Shown here: piece after piece, positions 1-11,373 of the stretch
Numbering within the stretch: position 1 is the first letter of the stretch
Layout of the letters: each line of letters begins with the position of its first letter
The notes under the pieces: generated by a model
The model's database searches: none
What the model was told of the DNA's origin: nothing
What the model saw: the letters and a program-made list of their open reading frames with translations, nothing else
Program-made: the position numbers and the translations under genes
Assembly: GCA_936914845.1 (NCBI GenBank)
Contig: CAKZGE010000005.1
Coordinates: 1-64,000, forward strand
DNA from: an uncultured Chloracidobacterium sp.
Lineage (GTDB): Bacteria; Acidobacteriota; Blastocatellia; Pyrinomonadales; Pyrinomonadaceae
DNA length: 64,000 nucleotides
Direction of reading: 5' to 3'

Positions 1-54
1 CGCGAAGGCGGCCGCACCGTCGGTGCCGGTACCGTTTCGGAGATCGTTGAATAG
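1..54 (+). CDS. tuf: Elongation factor Tu, C-terminal end (partial)
   Basis: Only the last 17 codons and the stop are in the window. The peptide ends in GGRTVGAGTVSEIVE, the conserved C terminus of EF-Tu (domain 3), the GTPase that delivers aminoacyl-tRNA to the ribosome. Its position just before rpmG, tRNA-Trp, secE and nusG is the standard bacterial order for tufB. The identification rests on this short tail and the neighbourhood together. The gene starts upstream of the window. Confidence 0.93.
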   Translation, partial: REGGRTVGAGTVSEIVE

Positions 55-126
55 TTGACAGTGAGCCGTCGGTGCCGGGCGTTGTCGCTTTCGCACCGGC
101 GGTTTTGCTTTCACTAGAGGTTGGAT

Positions 127-279
127 ATGCCAAGAGATAATATTATTTTGCAGTGTACGGAATGCAAAGAACGCAATTACGTGACGACGAAGAACAAAAA
201 GAACACGCCAAATCGGCTTGAACTGAAAAAGTTTTGCAATCGTTGCCGATGCCACCGTTTGCACCGAGAAAACAAGTAG
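127..279 (+). CDS. rpmG: 50S ribosomal protein L33
   Basis: A 50-residue protein, the usual length of L33, with the pattern of this large-subunit protein: an N-terminal strand (NIILQCTECKERNY), a lysine/asparagine-rich loop, then a FCNRCRCHRLHRENK end. Two cysteine pairs (CTEC and CNRC) form the zinc ribbon, so this is the C+ (zinc-binding) form of L33. It lies 72 bases after tuf and before tRNA-Trp, the conserved order. The start ATG follows the purine-rich sequence AGAGGTTGGAT. Translation was done by hand because the gene is very short. Confidence 0.95.
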   Translation: MPRDNIILQCTECKERNYVTTKNKKNTPNRLELKKFCNRCRCHRLHRENK

Positions 280-343
280 TTCGTTGATGGCGGGCGACAG
301 GGGCCTAAGTATTTACCTGTTGTCTGGCGTCTGCGGTCGGTTT

Positions 344-419
344 AGGGGTATGGTGTCAATGGTTAGCATGGAGGTCTCCAAAACCTTAGGTCCGGGTTCG
401 AGTCCTGGTACCCCTGCCA
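344..419 (+). tRNA. tRNA-Trp (anticodon CCA)
   Basis: This 76-base cloverleaf can be folded by eye. The seven-base acceptor stem AGGGGTA pairs with TACCCCT. A D arm with GGTTAGC follows. The anticodon stem GAGGT/ACCTT holds the loop CTCCAAA, with anticodon CCA reading UGG (Trp). The T arm carries GGTTCGAGTCC. The discriminator base is G and the 3' CCA is encoded. It lies between rpmG and secE, where many bacteria carry tRNA-Trp, and is probably cut from the tuf-secE transcript. Confidence 0.96.
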
Positions 420-480
420 TACAAGATAAAAAATTAGAAGGTGTTCGAAAATATCGGATGCCGGCCGGGAGAGATATATC

Positions 481-726
481 GTGGCGGAAGCTGTTGACAC
501 ATACGACAAGAAATCTGAAAAGGAAGGTATAGGCGAATTTGTCCGCAAAACGCGGGGCGAACTCGACCGAACTACTTTCCCGTCATCCGAAGAGGTTCGC
601 AATACGGTCATTATCGTTATTGTTAACGTTATATTCTTTGCGATCTTTTTGTTCTTGGTCGATCATGCCTGGACGTATATCCTTGACGGCCTGACCTGGG
701 TCGTGAATAAGATCGCAGGTTTTTAA
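481..726 (+). CDS. secE: Preprotein translocase subunit SecE
   Basis: An 81-residue protein of the short, single-span SecE type, the subunit that clamps SecY in the inner-membrane translocon. The N-terminal part contains the amphipathic helix and the conserved ELDRTTFPSSEEVRNTVIIVIV stretch, followed by one hydrophobic membrane segment at about residues 40-62. The start is GTG, preceded by GGGAGAGA at a normal distance. It is followed 12 bases later by nusG, the usual pair. Confidence 0.95.
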   Translation: MAEAVDTYDKKSEKEGIGEFVRKTRGELDRTTFPSSEEVRNTVIIVIVNVIFFAIFLFLVDHAWTYILDGLTWVVNKIAGF

Positions 727-738
727 TAGGTTATTGAA

Positions 739-1299
739 ATGAGGCAGTGGTTTTTCATCCACACATATTCTGGGCACGAAAACAAGGTCGTTGAAAGCCT
801 AAACGCCCGCATTCGCGACATGGAGCTTTCGGAGCAGATCACCGAGGTGCTGCTGCCTAAAGAACGCGTGGTGGAAATGCGCGGAAATAAGGAATACGTT
901 TCCGAGCGGATGTTCTATCCCGGCTATGTGCTGGTTGAGATCGAATGTGACGAAAAGGGTAAGATTCCCGATAACGTTTTTCACGCTATTAAGGCAACTC
1001 CGAAAGTTACAGGATTTCTTGGCGGTAAACAGCCAACGCCCTTAACACAGGAAGAAGTTGACCAGATCGTGCACAATATCGAGGTCGCTACGGAAAAACC
1101 GAGACCGAAATTCACGTATGTGGTGGGTGAGGTCGTGCGTATCAAGTCCGGCCCCTTTGCAAGCTTCACCGGTAAAGTAGAAGAGGTGAACGAGGATAAA
1201 AATACGCTCAAGGTTTCGATCACCATTTTCGGGCGTTCGACTCCATACGAGCTGGGATTCCTAGAAGTGGAAAAGGTTACTTTTGCCGAAGAGGAATAG
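739..1299 (+). CDS. nusG: Transcription termination/antitermination protein NusG
   Basis: A 186-residue protein with the full NusG layout. The N-terminal NGN domain (WFFIHTYSGHENKVVESL through FYPGYVLVE) binds the RNA polymerase clamp. A linker leads to a C-terminal KOW domain (about residues 130-185), with GEVVRIKSGPFASFTGKVEE. The C terminus of this factor contacts Rho or ribosomal protein S10. It is cotranscribed with secE and sits directly upstream of the ribosomal protein genes. Length and motifs are standard. Confidence 0.96.
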   Translation: MRQWFFIHTYSGHENKVVESLNARIRDMELSEQITEVLLPKERVVEMRGNKEYVSERMFYPGYVLVEIECDEKGKIPDNVFHAIKATPKVTGFLGGKQPTPLTQEEVDQIVHNIEVATEKPRPKFTYVVGEVVRIKSGPFASFTGKVEEVNEDKNTLKVSITIFGRSTPYELGFLEVEKVTFAEEE

Positions 1300-1374
1300 A
1301 TGTAAAGGTCGCGGTTGCGGCCGCAGTTGAATATGAGGACATTCGCGACGCGTTCGCGATCGTAAATCGAAAAT

Positions 1375-1803
1375 ATGGCAAAGAAGATAGAAGGTTATAT
1401 CAAACTCCAGATACCGGCCGGTAAAGCAAATCCGGCGCCGCCGATCGGCCCTGCTTTGGGTCAGCACGGTGTCAATATCATGGAGTTTTGCAAGGCGTTT
1501 AATGCAAAGACGCAAAATGACGATCCGGACATGAAGATCCCGGTCGTGATCACAGTTTACGCCGACCGTTCATTCACGTTTGAAACGAAGACCCCGCCGG
1601 CGGGCGATCTTCTGCGTAAGGCGGCCGGTATTCCGAAAGGTTCCGGAAAACCGAATCGCGAAAAAGTCGGAACCATTTCGAGATCTCAGATCGAAGAGAT
1701 CGCTAAAAAGAAGCTCCAAGATCTGAATACAACAAATCTTGAATCCGCGATGCGGACGATCGAGGGAACGGCCAAATCAATGGGCCTGACCATCGAAGGA
1801 TAA
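1375..1803 (+). CDS. rplK: 50S ribosomal protein L11
   Basis: A 142-residue protein, the normal length for L11, a part of the GTPase-associated centre that binds 23S rRNA. The N-terminal domain has KLQIPAGKANPAPPIGPALGQHGVNIMEFCKAFN, with the proline-rich helix that is the thiostrepton region. The C-terminal RNA-binding domain includes GTISRSQIEEIAKKKLQDLNT and ends in GTAKSMGLTIEG. It begins the rplKAJL group, 75 bases after nusG. Confidence 0.97.
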   Translation: MAKKIEGYIKLQIPAGKANPAPPIGPALGQHGVNIMEFCKAFNAKTQNDDPDMKIPVVITVYADRSFTFETKTPPAGDLLRKAAGIPKGSGKPNREKVGTISRSQIEEIAKKKLQDLNTTNLESAMRTIEGTAKSMGLTIEG

Positions 1804-1899
1804 AGTGGCCGGCAAAAGCGTCTGCGGTCAAAGCCGCCGAACGCTCGCAGCTTGTCACAGGGAGGACATCCGTGATGTCCGCTAGTACCTGGAGGTAAA

Positions 1900-2592
1900 A
1901 TGAAACGAGGCAAGAAATATCTTGCGGCTCTGGAAAAGATCGAGCCGAATAAGAAGCACACCCTTGATGAAGCGGTCGCGAAACTGAAAGAGATCGCCTT
2001 CGCTAAATTTGATGAAACGGTCGAGTTGACAATGTGGCTCGGCGTTGACCCCCGAAAGGCCGACCAGCTAGTACGCGGAACTATCGTTCTGCCGCATGGG
2101 TTGGGCGGTGCCGCTAAAAAGGTAGTCGTTATCGCTCAGGGCGACAAGATCCGTGAAGCAGAAGAGGCAGGAGCAGACCTTGCCGGCGGCGATGATCTCG
2201 TAGAAAAGATCAAAGGCGGCTGGCTGGATTTTGATGCGTTGATCGCCACGCCTGACATGATGGGAAAGGTCGGACAACTAGGAAAGGTTCTTGGCCCACG
2301 CGGCCTGATGCCAAACCCGAAAACCGGCACCGTCACGATGGATGTTAAAACTGCTATCGAAGAAACGAAGGCCGGTAAGGTGGAATATCGCGTTGATAAG
2401 ACCGGTGTTATACACAGCCCTGTCGGAAAAGTTTCCTTTGATGATGCAAAATTGACGGAAAATGCCCGTGTGCTGATCGGTGCCGTGATGAAGGCCAAGC
2501 CGACCACCGCAAAGGGCAGATACCTGAAGAAGATCAATCTTGCAGCTACCATGAGCCCGGGCGTTCTGCTCGATGAATTGGCATACGTTTAA
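1900..2592 (+). CDS. rplA: 50S ribosomal protein L1
   Basis: A 230-residue protein of normal L1 length. L1 forms the mobile stalk near the ribosomal E site and in many bacteria represses its own operon by binding the mRNA leader. Diagnostic segments are GKKYLAALEKIEPNKKHTLDEAV at the N terminus, the LGPRGLMPNPKTGTVT loop, and the C-terminal YLKKINLAATMSPGV. A clear ribosome-binding site (TGGAGG) lies just before the ATG. The 96-base gap after rplK could hold the L1 target, but I did not identify a specific structure. Confidence 0.97.
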   Translation: MKRGKKYLAALEKIEPNKKHTLDEAVAKLKEIAFAKFDETVELTMWLGVDPRKADQLVRGTIVLPHGLGGAAKKVVVIAQGDKIREAEEAGADLAGGDDLVEKIKGGWLDFDALIATPDMMGKVGQLGKVLGPRGLMPNPKTGTVTMDVKTAIEETKAGKVEYRVDKTGVIHSPVGKVSFDDAKLTENARVLIGAVMKAKPTTAKGRYLKKINLAATMSPGVLLDELAYV

Positions 2593-2653
2593 GTGAGGAG
2601 GTGTCAGAAGCCGGAAGTACACAAAAGGACTGCCGGGTTTTGAAGACAAGAAA

Positions 2654-3325
2654 ATGAAATCAAGAGAAACAAAACAAAGAGATCTGGACGCACTCACTGA
2701 ACAGCTTAAGAATTCCAAATCTGCAATGGTCGTGAGCTTTACTAAAGCAACGGTTGGTAAAGATCAGGAATTCCGCAATCAATTGCGCGAAGCGGGTGCA
2801 CAATATAAAGTCGTTAAGAATACCTTGGCGCGCATTGCCGTCAAAGGCACGCCGTACGAGGATGCCGCCGAGTTTTTCAAGGGCGTTACAGCACTGGCTT
2901 GGACGGATAAAGACCCGGTCGTGCTTTCAAAGGCCGTATCGAAGTTCGTTAAGAACAACCCCGATATTTATACGTTCAAGGCCGGCGTTGTCGAAGGCAA
3001 GATCGTAGATCTGAAGCAGGTGCAGGAGATCGCAAGTCTTCCGTCGAAAGAAGAATTGGTTTCCAAACTGTTGTTTGTTATCAACGCTCAGGCTCAGCGT
3101 TTGGTCACAGTTATCAATGCTGTGCCGCGTGATCTGGCGATCGTTGTCAAGCAGATCGGCGAAAAGGCCGGCAGCGGTGCCGCTGCACCTGTCGAAGCAA
3201 AGGCCGAAGAAGCTCCGGTTGCCGAAACAGCCCCGGAAGTTGAGGCTGCTCCGGTCGAAGAAGCTCCTGCTGCTGACGCAGCTCCGGCTGCAGAAGAGGC
3301 GACCGAAGAAGCTCCGGCAGAATGA
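2654..3325 (+). CDS. rplJ: 50S ribosomal protein L10 with long acidic tail
   Basis: L10 anchors the L7/L12 dimers on the ribosome. Residues 1 to about 170 match the family, with N-terminal SKSAMVVSFTKATVGKDQEFRNQLREAGAQYKVVKNTLARIA and the C-terminal helix that carries L12. The protein is 223 residues against about 165-175 in most bacteria. The extra 50 residues are a low-complexity tail of Ala, Glu and Pro repeats (EEAPVAE, EEAPAAD and similar). The tail is in frame with no sign of a frameshift and is probably disordered. The gene is followed by a long leader before rplL. Confidence 0.95.
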   Translation: MKSRETKQRDLDALTEQLKNSKSAMVVSFTKATVGKDQEFRNQLREAGAQYKVVKNTLARIAVKGTPYEDAAEFFKGVTALAWTDKDPVVLSKAVSKFVKNNPDIYTFKAGVVEGKIVDLKQVQEIASLPSKEELVSKLLFVINAQAQRLVTVINAVPRDLAIVVKQIGEKAGSGAAAPVEAKAEEAPVAETAPEVEAAPVEEAPAADAAPAAEEATEEAPAE

Positions 3326-3638
3326 GCTGGTGGCCCGCTATATTTTGTCGGGCCGTTTGACTAAGTTTTTTTGAAGCGGAAACGTTTCATATTAGATAGC
3401 GGGCGTTTTGTCCGCCAAAGCCGTACTCAAGGTAAAGCGAGCCAAGTGATATGTCAGGTCACAAGGCAACTGATCAGGTCGAAAGGGGATGCAATCCATT
3501 TGGCCGGGTCCCGTGGGTTCTATCGGCGAAACCGGTAGGTAGTGGATCGAAAGTGGTAAATAGATCACATCTATTCGCGATTTACTATCGACTATTTACT
3601 AAAATTAAAAAGAACCCTATTTAGGAGATATTAAAATC
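3326..3638 (+). promoter_or_regulatory. rplJ-rplL intergenic leader with hairpins
   Basis: A 313-base gap without a gene. Just after the rplJ stop is a GC-rich inverted repeat, GGCCCG (3332-3337) with CGGGCC (3349-3354). A T-run follows 12 bases later, so it could be a weak terminator or attenuator that sets the L10:L12 ratio. Nearer rplL, TAAATAG (3557-3563) pairs with CTATTTA (3592-3598), with a smaller TAGAT/ATCTA hairpin inside. A good ribosome-binding site (TAGGAGAT) precedes rplL. I see no clear sigma-70 promoter. The regulatory role is inferred from the known rplJL arrangement in other bacteria. Confidence 0.45.
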
Positions 3639-4028
3639 ATGGCAATCACGAAAGACGAAGTCGTCGAATATTTGAAAGGTATCACGCTGCTCGAAGCGTC
3701 TGAATTGGTCAAAGAACTTGAAGAAGTTTTTGGTGTGTCGGCTGCTGCTGCCGCTGCTCCGGTAGCTGTTGCTGCCGCTGCGGGTGACGGCGGGGCTGCT
3801 GCTGCCGAAGAAAAAGACACCTTTGATGTTGTTCTGCAGTCGGCCGGCGGCAACAAGATCGCTGTCATTAAGGTGGTTCGCGAAGTAGTTGCGGGTCTTG
3901 GTTTGAAAGAAGCTAAAGATCTGGTCGATAGCGCTCCGAAACCGCTTAAAGAAGGCGTTTCGAAAGACGAAGCCGAAGACATCAAGGCCAAGCTTACGGA
4001 AGCTGGTGCTACAGTCGAACTCAAATAG
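3639..4028 (+). CDS. rplL: 50S ribosomal protein L7/L12
   Basis: A 129-residue L7/L12, the flexible stalk protein that recruits translation GTPases and exists in several copies per ribosome. It shows an N-terminal dimerisation region (residues 1-35), an alanine-rich hinge (AAAAAAPVAVAAAAGDGGAA), and the conserved C-terminal domain with KIAVIKVVREVVAGLGLKEAKDLVD and EAEDIKAKLTEAGATVELK. Strong TAGGAGAT site upstream. Long structured gaps on both sides suggest that its dose is set separately from rplJ and rpoB. Confidence 0.97.
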   Translation: MAITKDEVVEYLKGITLLEASELVKELEEVFGVSAAAAAAPVAVAAAAGDGGAAAAEEKDTFDVVLQSAGGNKIAVIKVVREVVAGLGLKEAKDLVDSAPKPLKEGVSKDEAEDIKAKLTEAGATVELK

Positions 4029-4410
4029 TAAACATTGGCAACGCCAACTTCGCCTGCTGCGTCCAAATGCAGCAGGTTGAAGTATGGCGGCTTTGCTGAT
4101 AGACTAGCTGATATGCGGTGAAAGAGACGGGCTTGCCGCCTCGCCGCTCGCGAGTCTTGATTTACACGTTGTTTTTGTATTTATCAGGCGAGCTTTTTCT
4201 CGCGGAATTACGGAGAGTTGGTGTCTAATTCGACACTCTCGAAAAATTTAATATAGCGTTTTTGCTGCTTATTAAGCGGTCTGGGCATACTTTACCCTTG
4301 ACCGCATTTGCCGTCTTTTCTTGAAAATTTTGGGGAGCAGAGTTGATACGGGAATCCTAACAGTATTGCTGGGATAAATCAACAGATAAAGGCCCCGACC
4401 GTTTAATACT
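4029..4410 (+). promoter_or_regulatory. rplL-rpoB intergenic region with strong hairpin
   Basis: A 382-base gap with no gene. The main element is a long stem: CCTGCTGC (4053-4060) pairs perfectly with GCAGCAGG (4069-4076), and it continues outward as ACTTC (4047-4051) with GAAGT (4079-4083) and CCA with TGG. No T-run follows, so it resembles an RNase III processing site or attenuator more than an intrinsic terminator. E. coli has such an element between rplL and rpoB. A second, weaker inverted repeat (GAGAGT...ACTCTC, 4213-4240) is followed by GAAAAATTT. The function is inferred from position. Confidence 0.5.
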
Positions 4411-8865
<4,455 letters not shown>

Positions 8866-8878
8866 GTTGATGAGGGAT

Positions 8879-8943
8879 CGCATCGGACGAGGTGCGCAAC
8901 GGTTTTGAGCCGGTGCGAGAGGCGTCCGATGCGGTTTGATCAC
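8879..8943 (+). repeat. Inverted repeat after rpoB
   Basis: CGCATCGGACG (8879-8889) and CGTCCGATGCG (8933-8943) are perfect 11-base inverted repeats 43 bases apart. The loop is GC-rich and can fold further (CGG/CCG). There is no T-run, so it is not a classical intrinsic terminator. It could stabilise the 3' end of the rpoB message or attenuate read-through into the three inserted genes. It lies exactly at the left edge of the rpoB-rpoC gap. Confidence 0.5.
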
Positions 8944-9003
8944 TCTGAAGGCGGCTTGGGCGGTTTTCGGCACTCTGTTTAGTGAACAAAGTAGAGGCAG
9001 CGT

Positions 9004-9438
9004 ATGAGTAAATTGACACTCATTCTTGTTCTAACGGTTGTAATAGCAGGGATTTTGCTCTTTGTTCCGATAATTCCGATTCATGTCGCTCCGGCGGTTA
9101 CCTTACAGGTAGTTGATGAAGATGGGATCGGAAAAGAAGGTATTCCGATTAGCCAATATTGGGGGAACTGGTCATATGAGACGACAGGACATGAAGATCA
9201 AAAGAGCTCAGAAGTGAATGGTTATGTTACGTTTCCAGAGAAATCCATTAGGATCCCGGTCTTGAAATTCCTTTCTGGGTTTATTGTCGAGAATGTCTTT
9301 GCGGGAATTGACATTCATCGTAGCTATGGGCCGTTTAGTAGTTTCAGTGCAAGAGCCTTTACGAATACTGAGGTATATACTCAATGCACTTTTGGCGGAT
9401 GCCAAAAAGAAGAGCCGAAGCAAATTGTATTAAGGTAA
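9004..9438 (+). CDS. Small membrane-anchored protein in the rpoB-rpoC gap
   Basis: A 144-residue protein I do not recognise. Residues 4-26 are a strong hydrophobic segment (a membrane anchor or uncleaved signal), so the rest probably faces the periplasm. The remainder is rich in Gly, Ser and aromatics and contains two cysteines near the end (CTFGGC). It is followed by a TAATG stop/start overlap with the next gene, so the two are translationally coupled and perhaps act together. Its base composition is more AT-rich than rpoB or rpoC. It could be an immunity protein or partner for the downstream toxin-like protein; that is inference only. Confidence 0.7.
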   Translation: MSKLTLILVLTVVIAGILLFVPIIPIHVAPAVTLQVVDEDGIGKEGIPISQYWGNWSYETTGHEDQKSSEVNGYVTFPEKSIRIPVLKFLSGFIVENVFAGIDIHRSYGPFSSFSARAFTNTEVYTQCTFGGCQKEEPKQIVLR

Positions 9439-10379
9439 TGTTTCCAACACAGCATCATAGAGCATTAATTGAATTTGCATTTCAGGTTGGGGGTAGCACC
9501 AATTGGAGTGGCGTTGGCAGCGGAGGTCTCTCGGGTTATGAAATAGAGGCTATTGATTACGGAAGCAGGCTGACCGACACGTTGTTCGGTAGCGGACAGC
9601 TTTTTCAGTGGATCCCGCCACGGATTGATCCGCCAATTACTCTTATAAAGCAACAGGCACCAAAGCATGCTATGACGCCTGGCGATATGCCGGTGGAGAT
9701 AGCACAGGCTGAGGCCTTTTTTTGGATAAAGACAAACACTGATGAAGCGCGCAAAACACAACGTGAGTCATGTATGAAGTATTACGATGCAAAGAAAATG
9801 GACGATGAACGCATTAAGCGCCTTGTGGAACTTCATGCCCAACGAAATGACGGTCGTCCAATACCTTCTCCGCGTCCAGTGCCGATTCCGACGCGGCAAT
9901 TAGTGTCATCGGCTCTTACAGACTTTGGAAGGGCTTGTCATACCTATATGGACGCAGTATCGCCCGCACACTATGGTTGGCAGAAGTATGAAATACCAGA
10001 GAGAACCGTCATAGTAACCGATCCGGAGCTTGGCATCCCGATAGGTGAGGTTAAAGAATATGATTGGATAAAGTTTCTAGCCGAGGGATTTGCTCACAAA
10101 CATGCCGAAAGTTCTCTGCCAACGATTGCTCAGCGTGATGAAGCAGCTAAATATATGCGGGGAGCATTTCTGACCACTTTTGGCAATTGGTGGTTTAAAA
10201 AGGCGGTGACAAGTGAAAGCGATAGAACTGTCGTTTATGAATTTGTAAAAAGTAACGGCAGGACATGGAGTGAAGATATTATTCCTACAGAGGCTCAGAC
10301 AGACCCGGTTCCTATTCTGAATGGTTCTGTGGGTGTGACTTCGCCGCCGACCTTGGTTGGTACCGGTCTTTGGGGATAA
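9438..10379 (+). CDS. RHS-tip-like protein with HxxMDxxSPAH motif
   Basis: A 313-residue protein when started at the ATG that overlaps the preceding stop (TAATG, with AAGG just upstream); an in-frame ATG 54 bases earlier is less likely. No signal peptide or membrane segment. The segment FGRACHTYMDAVSPAHYGWQ, followed about 60 residues later by FAHKHAESSLP, resembles the zinc-dependent phospholipase/nuclease-like tip domains at the ends of RHS and related polymorphic toxins, which carry an HxxMDxxSPAH motif. There is no RHS core in front of it. It is coupled to the gene before and nearly touches the gene after, as in a toxin/partner cassette. Function is inferred from the motif only. Confidence 0.65.
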   Translation: MFPTQHHRALIEFAFQVGGSTNWSGVGSGGLSGYEIEAIDYGSRLTDTLFGSGQLFQWIPPRIDPPITLIKQQAPKHAMTPGDMPVEIAQAEAFFWIKTNTDEARKTQRESCMKYYDAKKMDDERIKRLVELHAQRNDGRPIPSPRPVPIPTRQLVSSALTDFGRACHTYMDAVSPAHYGWQKYEIPERTVIVTDPELGIPIGEVKEYDWIKFLAEGFAHKHAESSLPTIAQRDEAAKYMRGAFLTTFGNWWFKKAVTSESDRTVVYEFVKSNGRTWSEDIIPTEAQTDPVPILNGSVGVTSPPTLVGTGLWG

Positions 10380-10397
10380 ATGATAGGAAAAGATAAA

Positions 10398-11279
10398 ATG
10401 AAAGGTCTCTGGATCAGCTTAATCTTTTGTATTGTGGTTGTTTTTGCCGCGAATGGTGTCGCACAAAAACATGTCGATGGTAACGACATTGTTAAGAAGA
10501 TGACAGAGGCATATGGGTCTACTAAATCCTTTCGCGGAGCGGGAACGGGGACCTTTCCGGCAAATATGCAGGCTTTTGCGGGTAAGCAGGTTGAGGAAAT
10601 AATTGTGGCCGATTACCCCACAAAAACAAAAAATGTCAGCTTTGAGATAAATTTTGTAAGACCGGGAAAGTTTCGGTTTGAATGGACGAATCAGGGTGTA
10701 AAAACCGATCGTCCGTGGATATTCTGGTCGGACGGGAAAGGGACATTTAGTTGGAGATCGTCGGATACAGATATTTCGACATATGTCTTGGGAACAGTCC
10801 CGGACGCAGGCTGGGCAATCAGCGACGCCACTATGGGTTCGATGGGGGTTGGCCCGATAATGCTTGATACTCTTAACGGAAGCAAGGAGAGTTTCGGGTT
10901 CAGCAAAATGACTAACGCAAGACTAGTTCGTGAGGAGCGGGTTGGAGGCCGAGCATGTTATGTCATCTATGGTTTTATCATGGGTCAGCCGCACGCCTTG
11001 TGGATCGAAAAAGGTACATACGCCTTGAGGCGTTATCGTGTATTGTACGCCGCGAGCGGACTTCATGAATCTGTTGAGAAAGGGAAAATGGAAACGGTTA
11101 TTGGTGAGGTGACTTTCGATTCAGCTGATCTCGGAGTGATGATAAGTGATTCGGTCTTTAACTTTGAACCGACGCTGCGGGACGGTGATTTTGATTCAAG
11201 GCCTAAAGAAGGAGAGATCTTTCATTTGCCGCCTCTTCCTCCGGGTCCTAAGTCGCTGCCCACAAAGCCGGATCAATGA
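10398..11279 (+). CDS. LolA/DUF2092-like periplasmic protein
   Basis: A 293-residue exported protein; an in-frame ATG at 10380 would add six residues, but the start at 10398 has AGGA at a good distance and gives a clean signal peptide (MKGLWISLIFCIVVVFAANGVAQ). The mature part begins DIVKKMTEAYGSTKSFRGAGTG and continues with FVRPGKFRFEW, the opening pattern of LolA-like folds that carry lipoproteins or lipids across the periplasm. The C terminus is proline-rich (HLPPLPPGPKSLPTKP). It is the last of three genes between rpoB and rpoC. The family assignment is by fold pattern, so a specific substrate cannot be named. Confidence 0.7.
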   Translation: MKGLWISLIFCIVVVFAANGVAQKHVDGNDIVKKMTEAYGSTKSFRGAGTGTFPANMQAFAGKQVEEIIVADYPTKTKNVSFEINFVRPGKFRFEWTNQGVKTDRPWIFWSDGKGTFSWRSSDTDISTYVLGTVPDAGWAISDATMGSMGVGPIMLDTLNGSKESFGFSKMTNARLVREERVGGRACYVIYGFIMGQPHALWIEKGTYALRRYRVLYAASGLHESVEKGKMETVIGEVTFDSADLGVMISDSVFNFEPTLRDGDFDSRPKEGEIFHLPPLPPGPKSLPTKPDQ

Positions 11280-11373
11280 TCGGTTGAATCTGAAGAGGAA
11301 GTATTTGAAAGTTGAAGGTAGGTTTTTGTTTAATGGCCTACAGCCTGAAAGACACAGGGGTTAGAAGAAGATT

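Noticed and set aside
3617..4066. A 149-residue open frame on the minus strand across rplL
   Set aside because: It is the antisense shadow of the alanine-rich rplL sequence, with low-complexity Ser/Ala composition and no ribosome-binding site.
9384..9438. Extension of the RHS-tip-like gene to the ATG at 9384
   Set aside because: It would overlap the preceding gene by 55 bases. The ATG at 9438 overlaps its stop as TAATG and has AAGG in front, which explains the start better.
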